Origin: Mycolicibacterium sp. lyk4-40-TYG-92
GTDB lineage: Bacteria > Actinomycetota > Actinomycetes > Mycobacteriales > Mycobacteriaceae
Direction: 5' to 3'
DNA: 64,000 nt
NCBI RefSeq assembly: GCF_030209435.1
Contig: NZ_JARVRX010000013.1
Location: 1 to 64,000, forward strand
The position numbers and the translations under genes were made by a program. The notes beneath the pieces were generated by a model. The model was not told the origin of the DNA. It did no database searches and was given only the letters and a program-made list of their open reading frames with translations. Positions 1 to 7,393 of this stretch are shown here, piece by piece; within the stretch, counting starts at the first letter, position 1, and each line of letters starts with the position of its first letter.

Positions 1-98
1 GCGCGGCCGGTGGCGTGCTGCTGCGTCCGTTCGCTCGCCTGATCGCCAAGACGGGTGACTCGGTGACCACTTACGGCGAACCTTGGAACATGAACTAG
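1..98 (+). CDS. MspA-family porin, C-terminal fragment (cut by window edge)
   Basis: The last 31 codons of an MspA-family outer-membrane porin are present and end in the family's usual GEPWNMN C-terminus before TAG. The start lies left of the window. These 98 bases match the 3' end of the next porin gene at all but about four positions, so the two copies are a recent duplication or are kept alike by gene conversion. MspA porins form octameric channels in the mycolic-acid outer membrane and admit small hydrophilic solutes. Nothing can be said about the missing N-terminal part. Confidence 0.9.
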   Translation, partial: AAGGVLLRPFARLIAKTGDSVTTYGEPWNMN

Positions 99-148
99 GC
101 CAGATCGCCAGCGCCTAGGGCTTATGCTTGGCGCCGACGACGCATTCG

Positions 149-204
149 GGGCGGCGTCGACAGACCAGACCACCTGGTTCTGTCGACGCCGCCCTGCGTC
201 TTTT
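149..204 (+). terminator. Rho-independent terminator after first porin
   Basis: A perfect 16-bp inverted repeat (149-164 pairs with 179-194) with a further short CCAG/CTGG stem in the loop is followed by TTTT at 201-204. It separates the first two porin genes, so each copy is probably its own transcription unit. Confidence 0.8.
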
Positions 205-236
205 GTCAGGACAATCAAGCCCAGAAAGTGGGAATC

Positions 237-872
237 ATGAAGGCATTCAGTCGGGTGCTGGTGGCAGCGGTCGCGGCGACCTCGTCGCTGTTTTTGGGCG
301 CGGGTACGTCCCATGCGGGTCTCGACAACGAGCTGAGTCTGGTCGACGGCCAGGATCGGACGCTGACGGTGCAGCAGTGGGACACGTTCCTCAATGGTGT
401 GTTCCCTCTTGACCGCAACCGGCTGACGCGTGAGTGGTTCCATTCGGGCCGGGCGAAGTACAACTGCGCCGGAAAGGGCTGCGACGAGTTCGCGGGCACC
501 TTGGAGCTGGGTTACCAGATCGGTTTCCCGTGGTCGCTGGGTGTGGGTATCAACTTCAGCTACACCACGCCGAACATCCTGCTGGATGACGTCAACCCGA
601 CCACGTTCGTCGGTGGTGGCGGCGGCATCATCACGCCGAACCTGTTCCCGGGTGTGTCGATCTCGGCGGACCTGGGCAACGGTCCGGGTATCCAGGAAGT
701 GGCGACGTTCTCGGTGGACGTGTCGGGCCCGGCGGGCTCGGTCGCGGTCTCGAACGCGCACGGCACCGTGACCGGCGCGGCCGGTGGCGTGCTGCTGCGT
801 CCGTTCGCTCGCCTGATCGCCAAGACGGGTGACTCGGTGACTACCTACGGCGAACCCTGGAATATGAACTAG
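237..872 (+). CDS. MspA-family outer membrane porin (second copy)
   Basis: This is a full-length MspA-family porin of 211 residues with a signal peptide ending at SHA before GLDNELS, as in MspA. I start at ATG 237 rather than the GTG at 228 because MKAFSRVL aligns with the MspA start. By alignment from memory, the constriction keeps D90 and D91 but D93 is Asn. Two cysteines, YNCAGKGC, replace V50 and A55 in the vestibule-rim segment; MspA itself has no cysteine there. It is flanked by hairpin terminators on both sides. The protein acts as an octameric outer-membrane channel for nutrients and small ions. Confidence 0.95.
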   Translation: MKAFSRVLVAAVAATSSLFLGAGTSHAGLDNELSLVDGQDRTLTVQQWDTFLNGVFPLDRNRLTREWFHSGRAKYNCAGKGCDEFAGTLELGYQIGFPWSLGVGINFSYTTPNILLDDVNPTTFVGGGGGIITPNLFPGVSISADLGNGPGIQEVATFSVDVSGPAGSVAVSNAHGTVTGAAGGVLLRPFARLIAKTGDSVTTYGEPWNMN

Positions 873-933
873 GCCTGAAAAGGGTATGAGTAGGAGCGCA
901 CAGCCCTTCTGCTGAGCGCCAACGACGTACTTT

Positions 934-984
934 GGGGCGGCGTTGACAGACCGAAATGGTCCGTCAACGCCGCCCCGTCGTTTT
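934..984 (+). terminator. Rho-independent terminator after second porin
   Basis: A 14-bp stem (934-947 with 963-976, GGGGCGGCGTTGAC and its complement) is followed by TTTT at 981-984. The stem resembles the one after the first porin, so the terminator was copied together with the gene. Confidence 0.8.
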
Positions 985-1026
985 GCCGGGCATTGACAGT
1001 GAAGAGCAAGCCCGGGAGTGGAGAAA

Positions 1027-1665
1027 TTGACGGCGTTCGGTCGCGTGTTGATGGCAGTGTTGGTCGTGGTCTCGGCCTTGTTCCTGGCAACGGGTACGTC
1101 GCACGCCGGGGTGGACAATGAGCTGAGCCTGGTCGACGGCCAGGACCGGACGTTGACGGTGCAGCAGTGCGACACGTTCCTCAATGGCGTGTTCCCCCTC
1201 GACCGCAACCGGCTGACGCGGGAGTGGTTCCATTCGGGCCGGGCCAAGTACAACTGCAACGGTCCGGGGTGCGACGAGTTCGTCGGCGCGTTGGAGCTGG
1301 GTTACCAGATCGGTTTCCCGTGGTCGCTGGGCGTGGGTATAAATTTCAGTTACCAGACGCCGAACATCTTGCTGGACAACGTAACTCCGGCGACGCTGAC
1401 GGGCCAGGGGTGGGGCGGCATCATCACGCCGAACCTGTTTCCGGGCGTGACGATCTCCGCAGATCTGGGCAACGGCCCGGGCATCCAGGAAGTCACGACG
1501 TTCTCTGTGAATGTGTCGGGCCCGGCGGGTGCGGTCGCGGTCTCGAATGCCCACGGCACCGTGACCGGCGCGGCCGGCGGCGTGCTGCTGCGGCCCTTCG
1601 CGCGGTTGGTCTCCGAGACGGGCGATTCGGTGACCACTTACGGCGAACCGTGGAACATGAACTGA
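1027..1665 (+). CDS. MspA-family outer membrane porin (third copy, divergent)
   Basis: This is a third MspA-family porin of 212 residues, with signal peptide ending SHA before GVDNELS. The start is uncertain: TTG 1027 aligns with the other copies and has GGAG upstream, while GTG 1018 is an in-frame alternative. It is the most divergent copy. The usually conserved Trp in VQQWDTF is Cys (VQQCDTF), the rim carries NCNGPGC, and the constriction reads DNVTPAT with one extra residue, leaving only one of the three MspA constriction aspartates. A strong hairpin shared with the facing mscL gene follows. Confidence 0.93.
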   Translation: MTAFGRVLMAVLVVVSALFLATGTSHAGVDNELSLVDGQDRTLTVQQCDTFLNGVFPLDRNRLTREWFHSGRAKYNCNGPGCDEFVGALELGYQIGFPWSLGVGINFSYQTPNILLDNVTPATLTGQGWGGIITPNLFPGVTISADLGNGPGIQEVTTFSVNVSGPAGAVAVSNAHGTVTGAAGGVLLRPFARLVSETGDSVTTYGEPWNMN

Positions 1666-1687
1666 TCCAAGCGGTTCCAACCGCCCT

Positions 1688-1728
1688 ACGACGAAGCACC
1701 CGGCCAACTTGACCGGGTGTTTCGTCGT
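1688..1728. terminator. Bidirectional terminator between porin and mscL
   Basis: A 16-bp stem (1688-1703 with 1713-1728; one G-T pair) lies between the convergent porin and mscL genes. It can serve both strands. Confidence 0.7.
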
Positions 1729-1733
1729 GTCGG

Positions 1734-2144
1734 CTACTGCGTGCTATCGGTTGCCTTCGTGGCAGCCGTATCGGTTGCCTTGTTGTCGAGCAGGTCGCGG
1801 ATCTGCTTCAGCAACTCCACTTCCTCCTTGATCGCGTCTTCCTTGGCGGCCCGGAACTTGCTGTACGGCAGCACGACGACGAAGTAGATGACGGCGGCGA
1901 CCAGGACAAAGTTGATCGTCGCGCTCAGGACGGCATTCCAGTCCATGTAGTTGTCGCCGAGTAGGTGGACGCGCAGGATCCCGTACGAGTGATCGCCACC
2001 GGCCCCGATGCTGGAGATCAGCGGCTGGATGACCTGGTCGGTGAATGCCTTCACCAGCGTGGTGAACGCGGCGCCGATGACGACGGCGACCGCCAGATCG
2101 ACGATGTTCCCCTGGGCGAGGAACGCTTTGAAGCCCTTCAGCAT
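1734..2144 (-). CDS. mscL: Large-conductance mechanosensitive channel MscL
   Basis: MscL is a homopentameric inner-membrane channel that opens under membrane tension to release solutes during hypo-osmotic shock. The 136-residue protein begins MLKGFKAFLAQGNIVDLAV, the hallmark amphipathic N-terminus plus first membrane helix (IVDLAVAVVIGAAFTTLV). A second membrane segment (NFVLVAAVIYFVVVLP) and a charged C-terminal helix follow. Start 2144 is chosen over longer in-frame starts because AGGGAGGG lies just upstream and the family begins here. M. tuberculosis mscL (Rv0985c) opens the equivalent syntenic block. Confidence 0.97.
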   Translation of the reverse strand: MLKGFKAFLAQGNIVDLAVAVVIGAAFTTLVKAFTDQVIQPLISSIGAGGDHSYGILRVHLLGDNYMDWNAVLSATINFVLVAAVIYFVVVLPYSKFRAAKEDAIKEEVELLKQIRDLLDNKATDTAATKATDSTQ

Positions 2145-2282
2145 GACTGCCCTCCCTGTGATGCATCCTGTACCCACGAACGGTAAGACTGACCTGGGCT
2201 TTGCGCAGCAGTCGGCGGCATCCCGATCGCAACAGATGCGATCCGGTGACGAAATCGAAATTGGCCGCGGGGCAAATATCCG

Positions 2283-2948
2283 TCAGTGCAGGGTGACGGT
2301 GATGGCCCGGTGCAGAGCCGCCCCGGCGACGGCGTTGGCGCTGTGCCGCGGCAGGGCGACGAGTACGACGCGTTCGTCGGCGCTCGTCGGTGACTTGCGG
2401 CGTTCGGACACCAGCACCACCCGGGCGTCGCTGGCGATCACCTCGGCCGGGGACTGATCGGCCGCCGCGCCGGTGTTCTCCGGCCCGGCGAGGACGTCGA
2501 CCACGTCGCCGGCGCGCAGTAGGTCCGGGAGCGCGGCGTCGGCCAGATGCAGGGGCACCATGCGGGCGTCGGGCCCGGCGGCGGCCACCGTGAGCCGGGA
2601 TCCGAGTAGCCGCACGTCGGTGATGACCTCGCCGCGGCGCGCCGGGGCGGCCAGAGTCGAGCCGACCGCGGCGCTCGATTCACGCAATGCGCCGTCGGGA
2701 ACGCTTGGCGCGGAACGCGATTCGACGAGGACGTCGTCGGCCGTCAAGGCCGCGCCGGGGGACAGGTCGTGCTTGGCGACGACGACGGCGACCTGTCCGT
2801 CCCGAGGGTCGGGCCGAAATTCGATGACGGCGGCGAGGACCACCAACAATCCTGCGGCCACGCGGCGTGCGGCCGTGGTTCTGGCCCAATCGGGCCGCAG
2901 CTTCTGTATCAGCCGGCCGAGCAACGGCGCGTCGAGCGAATCCCCCAT
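2283..2948 (-). CDS. SAF-domain protein (CpaB/RcpC-like), membrane-anchored
   Basis: The 221-residue protein has an N-terminal cytoplasmic stretch, one membrane segment (RRVAAGLLVVLAAVIEF) and then a SAF domain (VAVVVAKHDLSPGAALTADDV) followed by a RcpC/CpaB-type region. In other bacteria such proteins serve in Flp/Tad pilus assembly, but no pilus genes are next to it, so its role here is unknown. Start ATG 2948 gives the natural N-terminus; in-frame codons continue upstream without homology. The gene lies downstream of ruc on the same strand, separated by a hairpin. Confidence 0.8.
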   Translation of the reverse strand: MGDSLDAPLLGRLIQKLRPDWARTTAARRVAAGLLVVLAAVIEFRPDPRDGQVAVVVAKHDLSPGAALTADDVLVESRSAPSVPDGALRESSAAVGSTLAAPARRGEVITDVRLLGSRLTVAAAGPDARMVPLHLADAALPDLLRAGDVVDVLAGPENTGAAADQSPAEVIASDARVVLVSERRKSPTSADERVVLVALPRHSANAVAGAALHRAITVTLH

Positions 2949-2979
2949 GCCCGTAACGGTAGGGATTCTGCGCCGGAAG

Positions 2980-3006
2980 CACAGGCCGGAAGGTTTCCGG
3001 CCTGTG
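2980..3006 (-). terminator. Hairpin between ruc and the SAF-domain gene
   Basis: A perfect 12-bp stem with a 3-nt loop (CACAGGCCGGAA at 2980-2991 and its complement at 2995-3006). There is no U-run, as is common for mycobacterial terminators, so its activity is inferred. Confidence 0.55.
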
Positions 3007-3012
3007 GATAAC

Positions 3013-3324
3013 TCAGCTGGACGCGGCGGCGGCCGGCGCGGCCGACTTCGTGCTGCTGCTGCTCGACGAGGACGAGGAGGACGAGTCCGACGAACCGGAG
3101 CTCGACTCGCTCTTGGCCGGCGCGGCTGCGGTGCTGGAGCTCTTCGAATCGCGGCTGTCGGTGCGGTAGAAGCCGCTGCCCTTGAAGACCACGCCGACGG
3201 AACCGAACAGCTTGCGCAGCCGGCCATGGCACTTCGGGCATTCGGTCAGCGCGTCATCGCTGAATGCCTGCACCGCGTCGAACCGGTTGTCGCACTCGGT
3301 ACACGCGTAGGAATATGTCGGCAC
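3013..3324 (-). CDS. ruc: FmdB-type zinc-ribbon protein, redox-regulated chaperone Ruc (Rv0991c type)
   Basis: The 103-residue protein begins VPTYSYACTECDNRF and carries two CxxC pairs (CTEC, CPKC) of the FmdB zinc ribbon in its first 50 residues. The rest is a low-complexity tail with a long serine run and Ala/Lys blocks, predicted disordered. This layout matches M. tuberculosis Rv0991c, described as a zinc-binding chaperone activated by oxidation that works with Hsp70. The GTG at 3324 is chosen because CGGAGG lies 5 bases upstream and the family starts at this residue. Its position next to the folate cyclo-ligase gene also fits Rv0991c. Confidence 0.9.
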   Translation of the reverse strand: MPTYSYACTECDNRFDAVQAFSDDALTECPKCHGRLRKLFGSVGVVFKGSGFYRTDSRDSKSSSTAAAPAKSESSSGSSDSSSSSSSSSSSTKSAAPAAAASS

Positions 3325-3460
3325 GTAAACCTCCGAGGTCGTCAAACTTGTTAGCACTCTACCGGCTTAAGTGCCAAAACAGCTATTCGGTACCGGGCAT
3401 TCCCCGGCCGACTCGCGCAGTGGCCTGGTGCCAGGGTCAATCGCGTCCGGGACGACGGCG

Positions 3461-3480
3461 GCACACATAGCATTGTGTGC
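3461..3480 (+). promoter_or_regulatory. Palindromic operator over a -10 element of the metallothionein-like gene
   Basis: A perfect 7-6-7 inverted repeat, GCACACA-N6-TGTGTGC, ends at the base before the ATG. Its spacer is TAGCAT (3468-3473), a good mycobacterial TANNNT -10. The usual 7-nt spacing would start the transcript at the A of ATG, which explains the absence of a Shine-Dalgarno sequence. A repressor bound here would block the promoter. Which regulator binds is not known. Confidence 0.6.
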
Positions 3481-3576
3481 ATGACTCGCATCATCGCCAA
3501 GGGTGGCTGTGACAACCCGGACTGCACCTGTGAAAACTGCAACTGTGGATCGGGCTGTACCTGCGGCAAGGACTGA
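3481..3576 (+). CDS. Short Cys-rich metallothionein-like peptide (31 aa)
   Basis: The open frame encodes MTRIIAKGGCDNPDC followed by TCENCNCGSGCTCGKD. It has seven cysteines in 19 residues (positions 10, 15, 17, 20, 22, 26, 28), arranged as CxC and CxxC pairs, with no aromatic residue and no signal peptide. This composition is that of a metallothionein that binds soft metals such as Cu(I), Zn or Cd through thiolates. It is shorter than, and not alignable with, M. tuberculosis MymT (53 residues). The coding frame sits between two genes on the other strand and has its own promoter-like palindrome. Function is inferred from composition only. Confidence 0.75.
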   Translation: MTRIIAKGGCDNPDCTCENCNCGSGCTCGKD

Positions 3577-3591
3577 TTTTCTCCCGCAGCT

Positions 3592-4176
3592 TTAAATTCC
3601 CAGCGTGACGAGGCCCGTCCGCGGGGTCAGGGCATGCGTCATCGCGATGTCGTGCGGCTCGGCGGGGATTGCCGGCAGCAGGTCGTCGTCGTACACCACC
3701 GCCACGCGCAGTGCGTCCGGCGCGGCCAACGACAGGGACCGGTCGTAGAAGCCGGCGCCGCGGCCGAGGCGGACGCCCGCACGGTCGACGCCGAGCGCAG
3801 GGACCAGGATCACACCGGCCTGCCGGATGGCGTCGGGCGGCAGATGCGGCGTGGCCGGTTCGAGCAGCCCGAATGACGCTTCCGTGAGGTGCCCGGAGCG
3901 ATACCAGCCCCAGCTCAGCGGGGTATCGACGTGGGTCACCGGCAACAACACGCGGGCGCCGGCGTCGACCAGTGCGTCGAGCATCGCCGGGGAACCCGGT
4001 TCGGTGCCGATCGGCACATATGCGCACACCACGACGCCAGGGCGCACCAATTCGGGCGCCCGGCGCGCGAGGGCTTCGGCGTCCGCCAGCCTCTGCTCCG
4101 GTGTCAGGGCACGACGCCGGCGCAGGATGGCGCCGCGCAGCTCACGCTTTCCGATCTCGGGCCTCACGATGACCAC
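3592..4176 (-). CDS. 5-formyltetrahydrofolate cyclo-ligase
   Basis: This cytosolic enzyme uses ATP to convert 5-formyl-THF to 5,10-methenyl-THF in folate recycling. Family signs are the N-terminal KRELRGAILRRRRAL, the central VPIGTEP motif and the C-terminal ATP-site segment VDRAGVRLGRGAGFYDRSL. The start is uncertain: GTG codons at 4227, 4176 and 4167 are all in frame, and I chose 4176 because homology begins about here and it leaves room for the divergent galU promoter. The equivalent M. tuberculosis gene is Rv0992c, also facing away from galU. Confidence 0.9.
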   Translation of the reverse strand: MVIVRPEIGKRELRGAILRRRRALTPEQRLADAEALARRAPELVRPGVVVCAYVPIGTEPGSPAMLDALVDAGARVLLPVTHVDTPLSWGWYRSGHLTEASFGLLEPATPHLPPDAIRQAGVILVPALGVDRAGVRLGRGAGFYDRSLSLAAPDALRVAVVYDDDLLPAIPAEPHDIAMTHALTPRTGLVTLGI

Positions 4177-4302
4177 CGTGTCATATTTGCTCGCGTGGTG
4201 TTGTACACCTGTCCAGGTAATAGTCACTTCGGCGTTGCCGCTGACCGCGAAAAGGCGAACCTTGGTAGGGCAGATCGTGGCAATGCCGTTATCGTGTGAA
4301 CA

Positions 4303-5217
4303 ATGACGACACAGACTTCAGTGCCGATGCCGCGTACCGCGGTGGTCCCGGCGGCTGGTCTGGGCACGCGTTTCCTGCCTGCCACCAAGACCGTGCCCAA
4401 GGAGTTGCTGCCGGTCGTCGACACCCCCGGCATCGAGCTCGTTGCTGCAGAAGCCGCCGACGCCGGCGGCGAGCGACTGGTCATCGTGACCTCGGAGGGC
4501 AAGGACGGCGTCGTTGCGCATTTCGTCGAGGACCTCATCCTCGAAGGAACGCTCGAGGCGCGCGGCAAGCACGTGATGCTCGAGAAGGTCCGGCGCGCGC
4601 CCGCCTTGATCAAGGTGGAGTCGGTCGTGCAGGCCGAGCCGCTGGGCCTGGGCCACGCTGTCAGTTGCGTCGAGCCGGTGCTGCTGCCCGACGAGGACGC
4701 CATCGCGGTCCTGCTGCCCGACGACCTGGTGCTGCCGACCGGCGTGCTGGTAACCATGGCGAAGGTCCGCGCCAAGCGCGGTGGCTCCGTGTTGTGTGCC
4801 ATCGAGGTGCCCGAGGACGAGATCAGTGCTTACGGCGTGTTCGACGTCGAGACGGTGCCCGACGCGGCCAACCCGAATGTGCTGCGCGTCAAGGGCATGG
4901 TGGAGAAGCCGAAGCGCGAGGACGCCCCGTCGCCGTTCGCCGCGGCCGGCCGGTACATCTTGGACCGCGCGATCTTCGACGCGTTGCGGCGCGTGCAGAA
5001 GGGTGTCGGCGGCGAGATCCAGTTGACCGATGCCATCGCGCTCCTCATCGACGACGGCCACCCCGTGCATGTGGTGGTGCATCGCGGGTCCCGACACGAC
5101 CTGGGAAATCCCGGCGGCTACCTTAAAGCTGCGGTTGACTTTGCGTTGGAACGCGACGACTACGGCCCGGAATTGCGGCGGTGGTTGGTCGAGCGATTGG
5201 GTCTTGCCGAGCGCTGA
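4303..5217 (+). CDS. galU: UTP--glucose-1-phosphate uridylyltransferase GalU
   Basis: GalU makes UDP-glucose from UTP and glucose-1-phosphate, feeding glycan, trehalose and cell-wall sugar synthesis in the cytosol. The 304-residue protein has the nucleotidyltransferase signature AVVPAAGLGTRFLPATKTVP (near residues 13-32) followed by KELLPVVDTPGIE, and the later GMVEKPKRED substrate loop. Length is normal for the family. It begins a rightward run galU, moeA-like, rimJ, membrane protein, the same order as Rv0993-Rv0996. Confidence 0.97.
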   Translation: MTTQTSVPMPRTAVVPAAGLGTRFLPATKTVPKELLPVVDTPGIELVAAEAADAGGERLVIVTSEGKDGVVAHFVEDLILEGTLEARGKHVMLEKVRRAPALIKVESVVQAEPLGLGHAVSCVEPVLLPDEDAIAVLLPDDLVLPTGVLVTMAKVRAKRGGSVLCAIEVPEDEISAYGVFDVETVPDAANPNVLRVKGMVEKPKREDAPSPFAAAGRYILDRAIFDALRRVQKGVGGEIQLTDAIALLIDDGHPVHVVVHRGSRHDLGNPGGYLKAAVDFALERDDYGPELRRWLVERLGLAER

Positions 5218-5303
5218 GCGCCTGACACCGGCGGTACGGTTGGCCCGCACGTGCGCGAGCATGTGGTCAGCCACGGTGTAACAGGTATCCAGAAAGGCGA
5301 GCT

Positions 5304-6542
5304 GTGCGTTCGGTTGAGGACCAGCAGGCCCGGGTTGCGGCCGCGGCGGTGGCGCCGCGGCCGGTGCGGGTGGCGATAGCCGAAGCGCAGGGCCTGATGT
5401 GCGCCGAAGAAGTGGTCACCGAACGCCCGCTGCCCGGGTTCGATCAAGCCGCCATCGATGGCTATGCCGTGCGCAGCGTCGACGTGATGGGCGCGGATTC
5501 CGGCGGCGACGCCGATGTCACCCTGCCCGTGGTCTCGACCGTCGCCGCCGGTGAACGCACTCCCACCCGCCTGCAGCCGCGTCAGGCCGCGCGGGTGCAG
5601 ACCGGTGCGCCGATACCCACCCTTGCCGACGCGGTGCTGCCGCTGCGCTGGACCGACGGCGGCGAATCGCGCGTGCGGGTCCTGCGCGGTGTGCGGTCCG
5701 GCGCCTACGTCCGTCGTACCGGGGACGACGTGCAGCCCGGCGACGTCGCGGTGCGTGCCGGCACCATCATCGGGCCGGCCCAGGTCGGACTGCTGGCGGC
5801 GGTGGGCCGCGAACGCGTGCTGGTCCACCCGCGGCCCCGGCTGACGATCATCTCCGTCGGCGGCGAGCTGGTCGACATCTCCCGTACCCCCGGCAACGGC
5901 CAGGTCTATGACGTCAACTCCTACGCGCTGGCGGCGGCCGGACGCGATGCCGGCGCCGAGGTGAACCGCGTCGGCATCGTGGATGCCGACCCTAAGGCCC
6001 TGCGCGATGTGGTGGAGGGCCAGCTGAGCCGGTCGGAAGTCGTGGTGATCGCGGGCGCTGTCGGTGGCGCGGCCGCCGAGGGCGTGCGCGCGGTGCTCGC
6101 CGAGTTGGGGGAGATGGAGGTCGCCCGGATCGCGATGCACCCCGGATCGGTGCAGGGTTTCGGCACGCTCGGGCGCGATGGCGTCCCGGTCTTCCTGCTG
6201 CCGGCGAACCCGGTGAGTGCACTGGTGGTGTTCGAGGTGATGGTCCGTCCGTTGATCCGGATGTCGCTGGGCAAGCGGCAGCCGATGCGGCGCGTGGTGC
6301 CGGCCCGGACGTTGTCGCCCATCTCATCGGTGGTGGGGCGCAAGGGATTTCTGCGTGGTCAGTTGATGCGTGATCAGGACACCGGCGAATATCTGGTGCA
6401 GGCGCTGGGCGGCGCGCCCGGCGCGTCGCATCTGCTGGCCACCCTCGCCGAGGCGAACTGCCTGGTGATCGTGCCCACCGAGGCCGAGCAGATTCGCACG
6501 GGCGAATCGGTCGAGGTGGCCTTTCTTGCACAGCGCGGCTGA
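5304..6542 (+). CDS. glp: MoeA-like / gephyrin-like protein Glp (probable divisome scaffold)
   Basis: The 412-residue protein has the MoeA fold: N-terminal domain, RPLPGFDQAAIDGYAV segment, TGAPIPTLADAVLP motif (100-113), a MoCF-biosynthesis domain and the LPANPVSALVVFEV block. The residues expected for molybdate insertion are missing. TGDEL reads VGGEL (185-189) and the GGVSxGxxD loop reads AGAVGGAAAEG (250-260), so both catalytic aspartates are lost. In Corynebacterium, Glp is a MoeA homologue that binds FtsZ and a membrane receptor encoded nearby. The same neighbourhood is seen here, so I favour Glp over an active MoeA; many databases label it moeA or moeA1 (Rv0994). GTG start at 5304. Confidence 0.8.
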   Translation: MRSVEDQQARVAAAAVAPRPVRVAIAEAQGLMCAEEVVTERPLPGFDQAAIDGYAVRSVDVMGADSGGDADVTLPVVSTVAAGERTPTRLQPRQAARVQTGAPIPTLADAVLPLRWTDGGESRVRVLRGVRSGAYVRRTGDDVQPGDVAVRAGTIIGPAQVGLLAAVGRERVLVHPRPRLTIISVGGELVDISRTPGNGQVYDVNSYALAAAGRDAGAEVNRVGIVDADPKALRDVVEGQLSRSEVVVIAGAVGGAAAEGVRAVLAELGEMEVARIAMHPGSVQGFGTLGRDGVPVFLLPANPVSALVVFEVMVRPLIRMSLGKRQPMRRVVPARTLSPISSVVGRKGFLRGQLMRDQDTGEYLVQALGGAPGASHLLATLAEANCLVIVPTEAEQIRTGESVEVAFLAQRG

Positions 6543-6545
6543 TTC

Positions 6546-7199
6546 GTGAACCTGCTGCGTTCGAGTGCGATGCATCCTGGCTGGCCGCTGTCGGTCGGCC
6601 CCATCCGGGTGCGGGCCGGGGTCGTGCGATTGCGGCCGGTGCGGTTGCGTGACGGTCCGGTGTGGAGCCGGATGCGGCTGACGGACCGCGCTCACCTGGA
6701 ACCTTGGGAGCCCGTCGGTGAGGTGGATTGGACTGCGCGCCATGCTGTTTCGTCTTGGCCGGCGCTGTGCTCGGGCTTGCGGGCAGAGGCGCGGCGTGGG
6801 CGCATGCTGCCGTATGTCATCGAGTTGGACGGTGAGTTCTGCGGTCAGCTGACCATCGGCAACGTGACACACGGAGCGCTGCGGTCGGCGTGGATCGGCT
6901 ATTGGGTGGCGCGTCAGTTCATCGGTGGTGGGATCGCGACGGGCGCGCTGGCGCTGGGTGTCGACCACGCCTTCGGTCCGGTGGGGCTGCACCGGATCGA
7001 GGCGACCGTCCGTCCCGAAAATGGTCCGAGCCGGTCGGTGCTGGCGCGGGTGGGGTTCCGCGAGGAGGGGCTGCTGCAGCGGTATCTGGAAGTCGACGGG
7101 GCGTGGCGGGACCATCTGCTGGTCGCTCTGACAGTGGAGGAGATGACGCAATCGGCGTCATCGGCGCTGGTCAGGGACGGCCGAGCGACCTGGGTCTGA
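6546..7199 (+). CDS. rimJ: GNAT acetyltransferase, RimJ-like
   Basis: This 217-residue GNAT protein belongs to the RimJ/RimL group that acetylates N-termini of ribosomal proteins or other substrates with acetyl-CoA. It shows the RimJ-type N-terminus (VRLRPVRLRDGPVWSRMR), the segment IGYWVARQFIGGGIATGAL that corresponds to the acetyl-CoA-binding motif, and HRIEATVRPENGPSRSVLARVGFREEG near the C-terminus. GTG start is 3 bases after the stop of the upstream MoeA-like gene, so the two are co-transcribed and perhaps coupled. Matches Rv0995 by position. The true acceptor is not known. Confidence 0.88.
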   Translation: MNLLRSSAMHPGWPLSVGPIRVRAGVVRLRPVRLRDGPVWSRMRLTDRAHLEPWEPVGEVDWTARHAVSSWPALCSGLRAEARRGRMLPYVIELDGEFCGQLTIGNVTHGALRSAWIGYWVARQFIGGGIATGALALGVDHAFGPVGLHRIEATVRPENGPSRSVLARVGFREEGLLQRYLEVDGAWRDHLLVALTVEEMTQSASSALVRDGRATWV

Positions 7200-7393
7200 G
7201 TGATTTGGGCACGATTTCTCGCGGCGGCCGCGGCAAATCGTGCACAAATCGCAAATAGGACTGTGTTGCAGATGTGACATCTGAGACTGATGTGCTTGTA
7301 AGTAGCGAATTACAGGTGTGTAATTGACCCTGGCGCGTCGGCTTCGGATGCGCTGGTCACGGACCTAATCTGATGGGGAAAGGAGCCGGCGAC

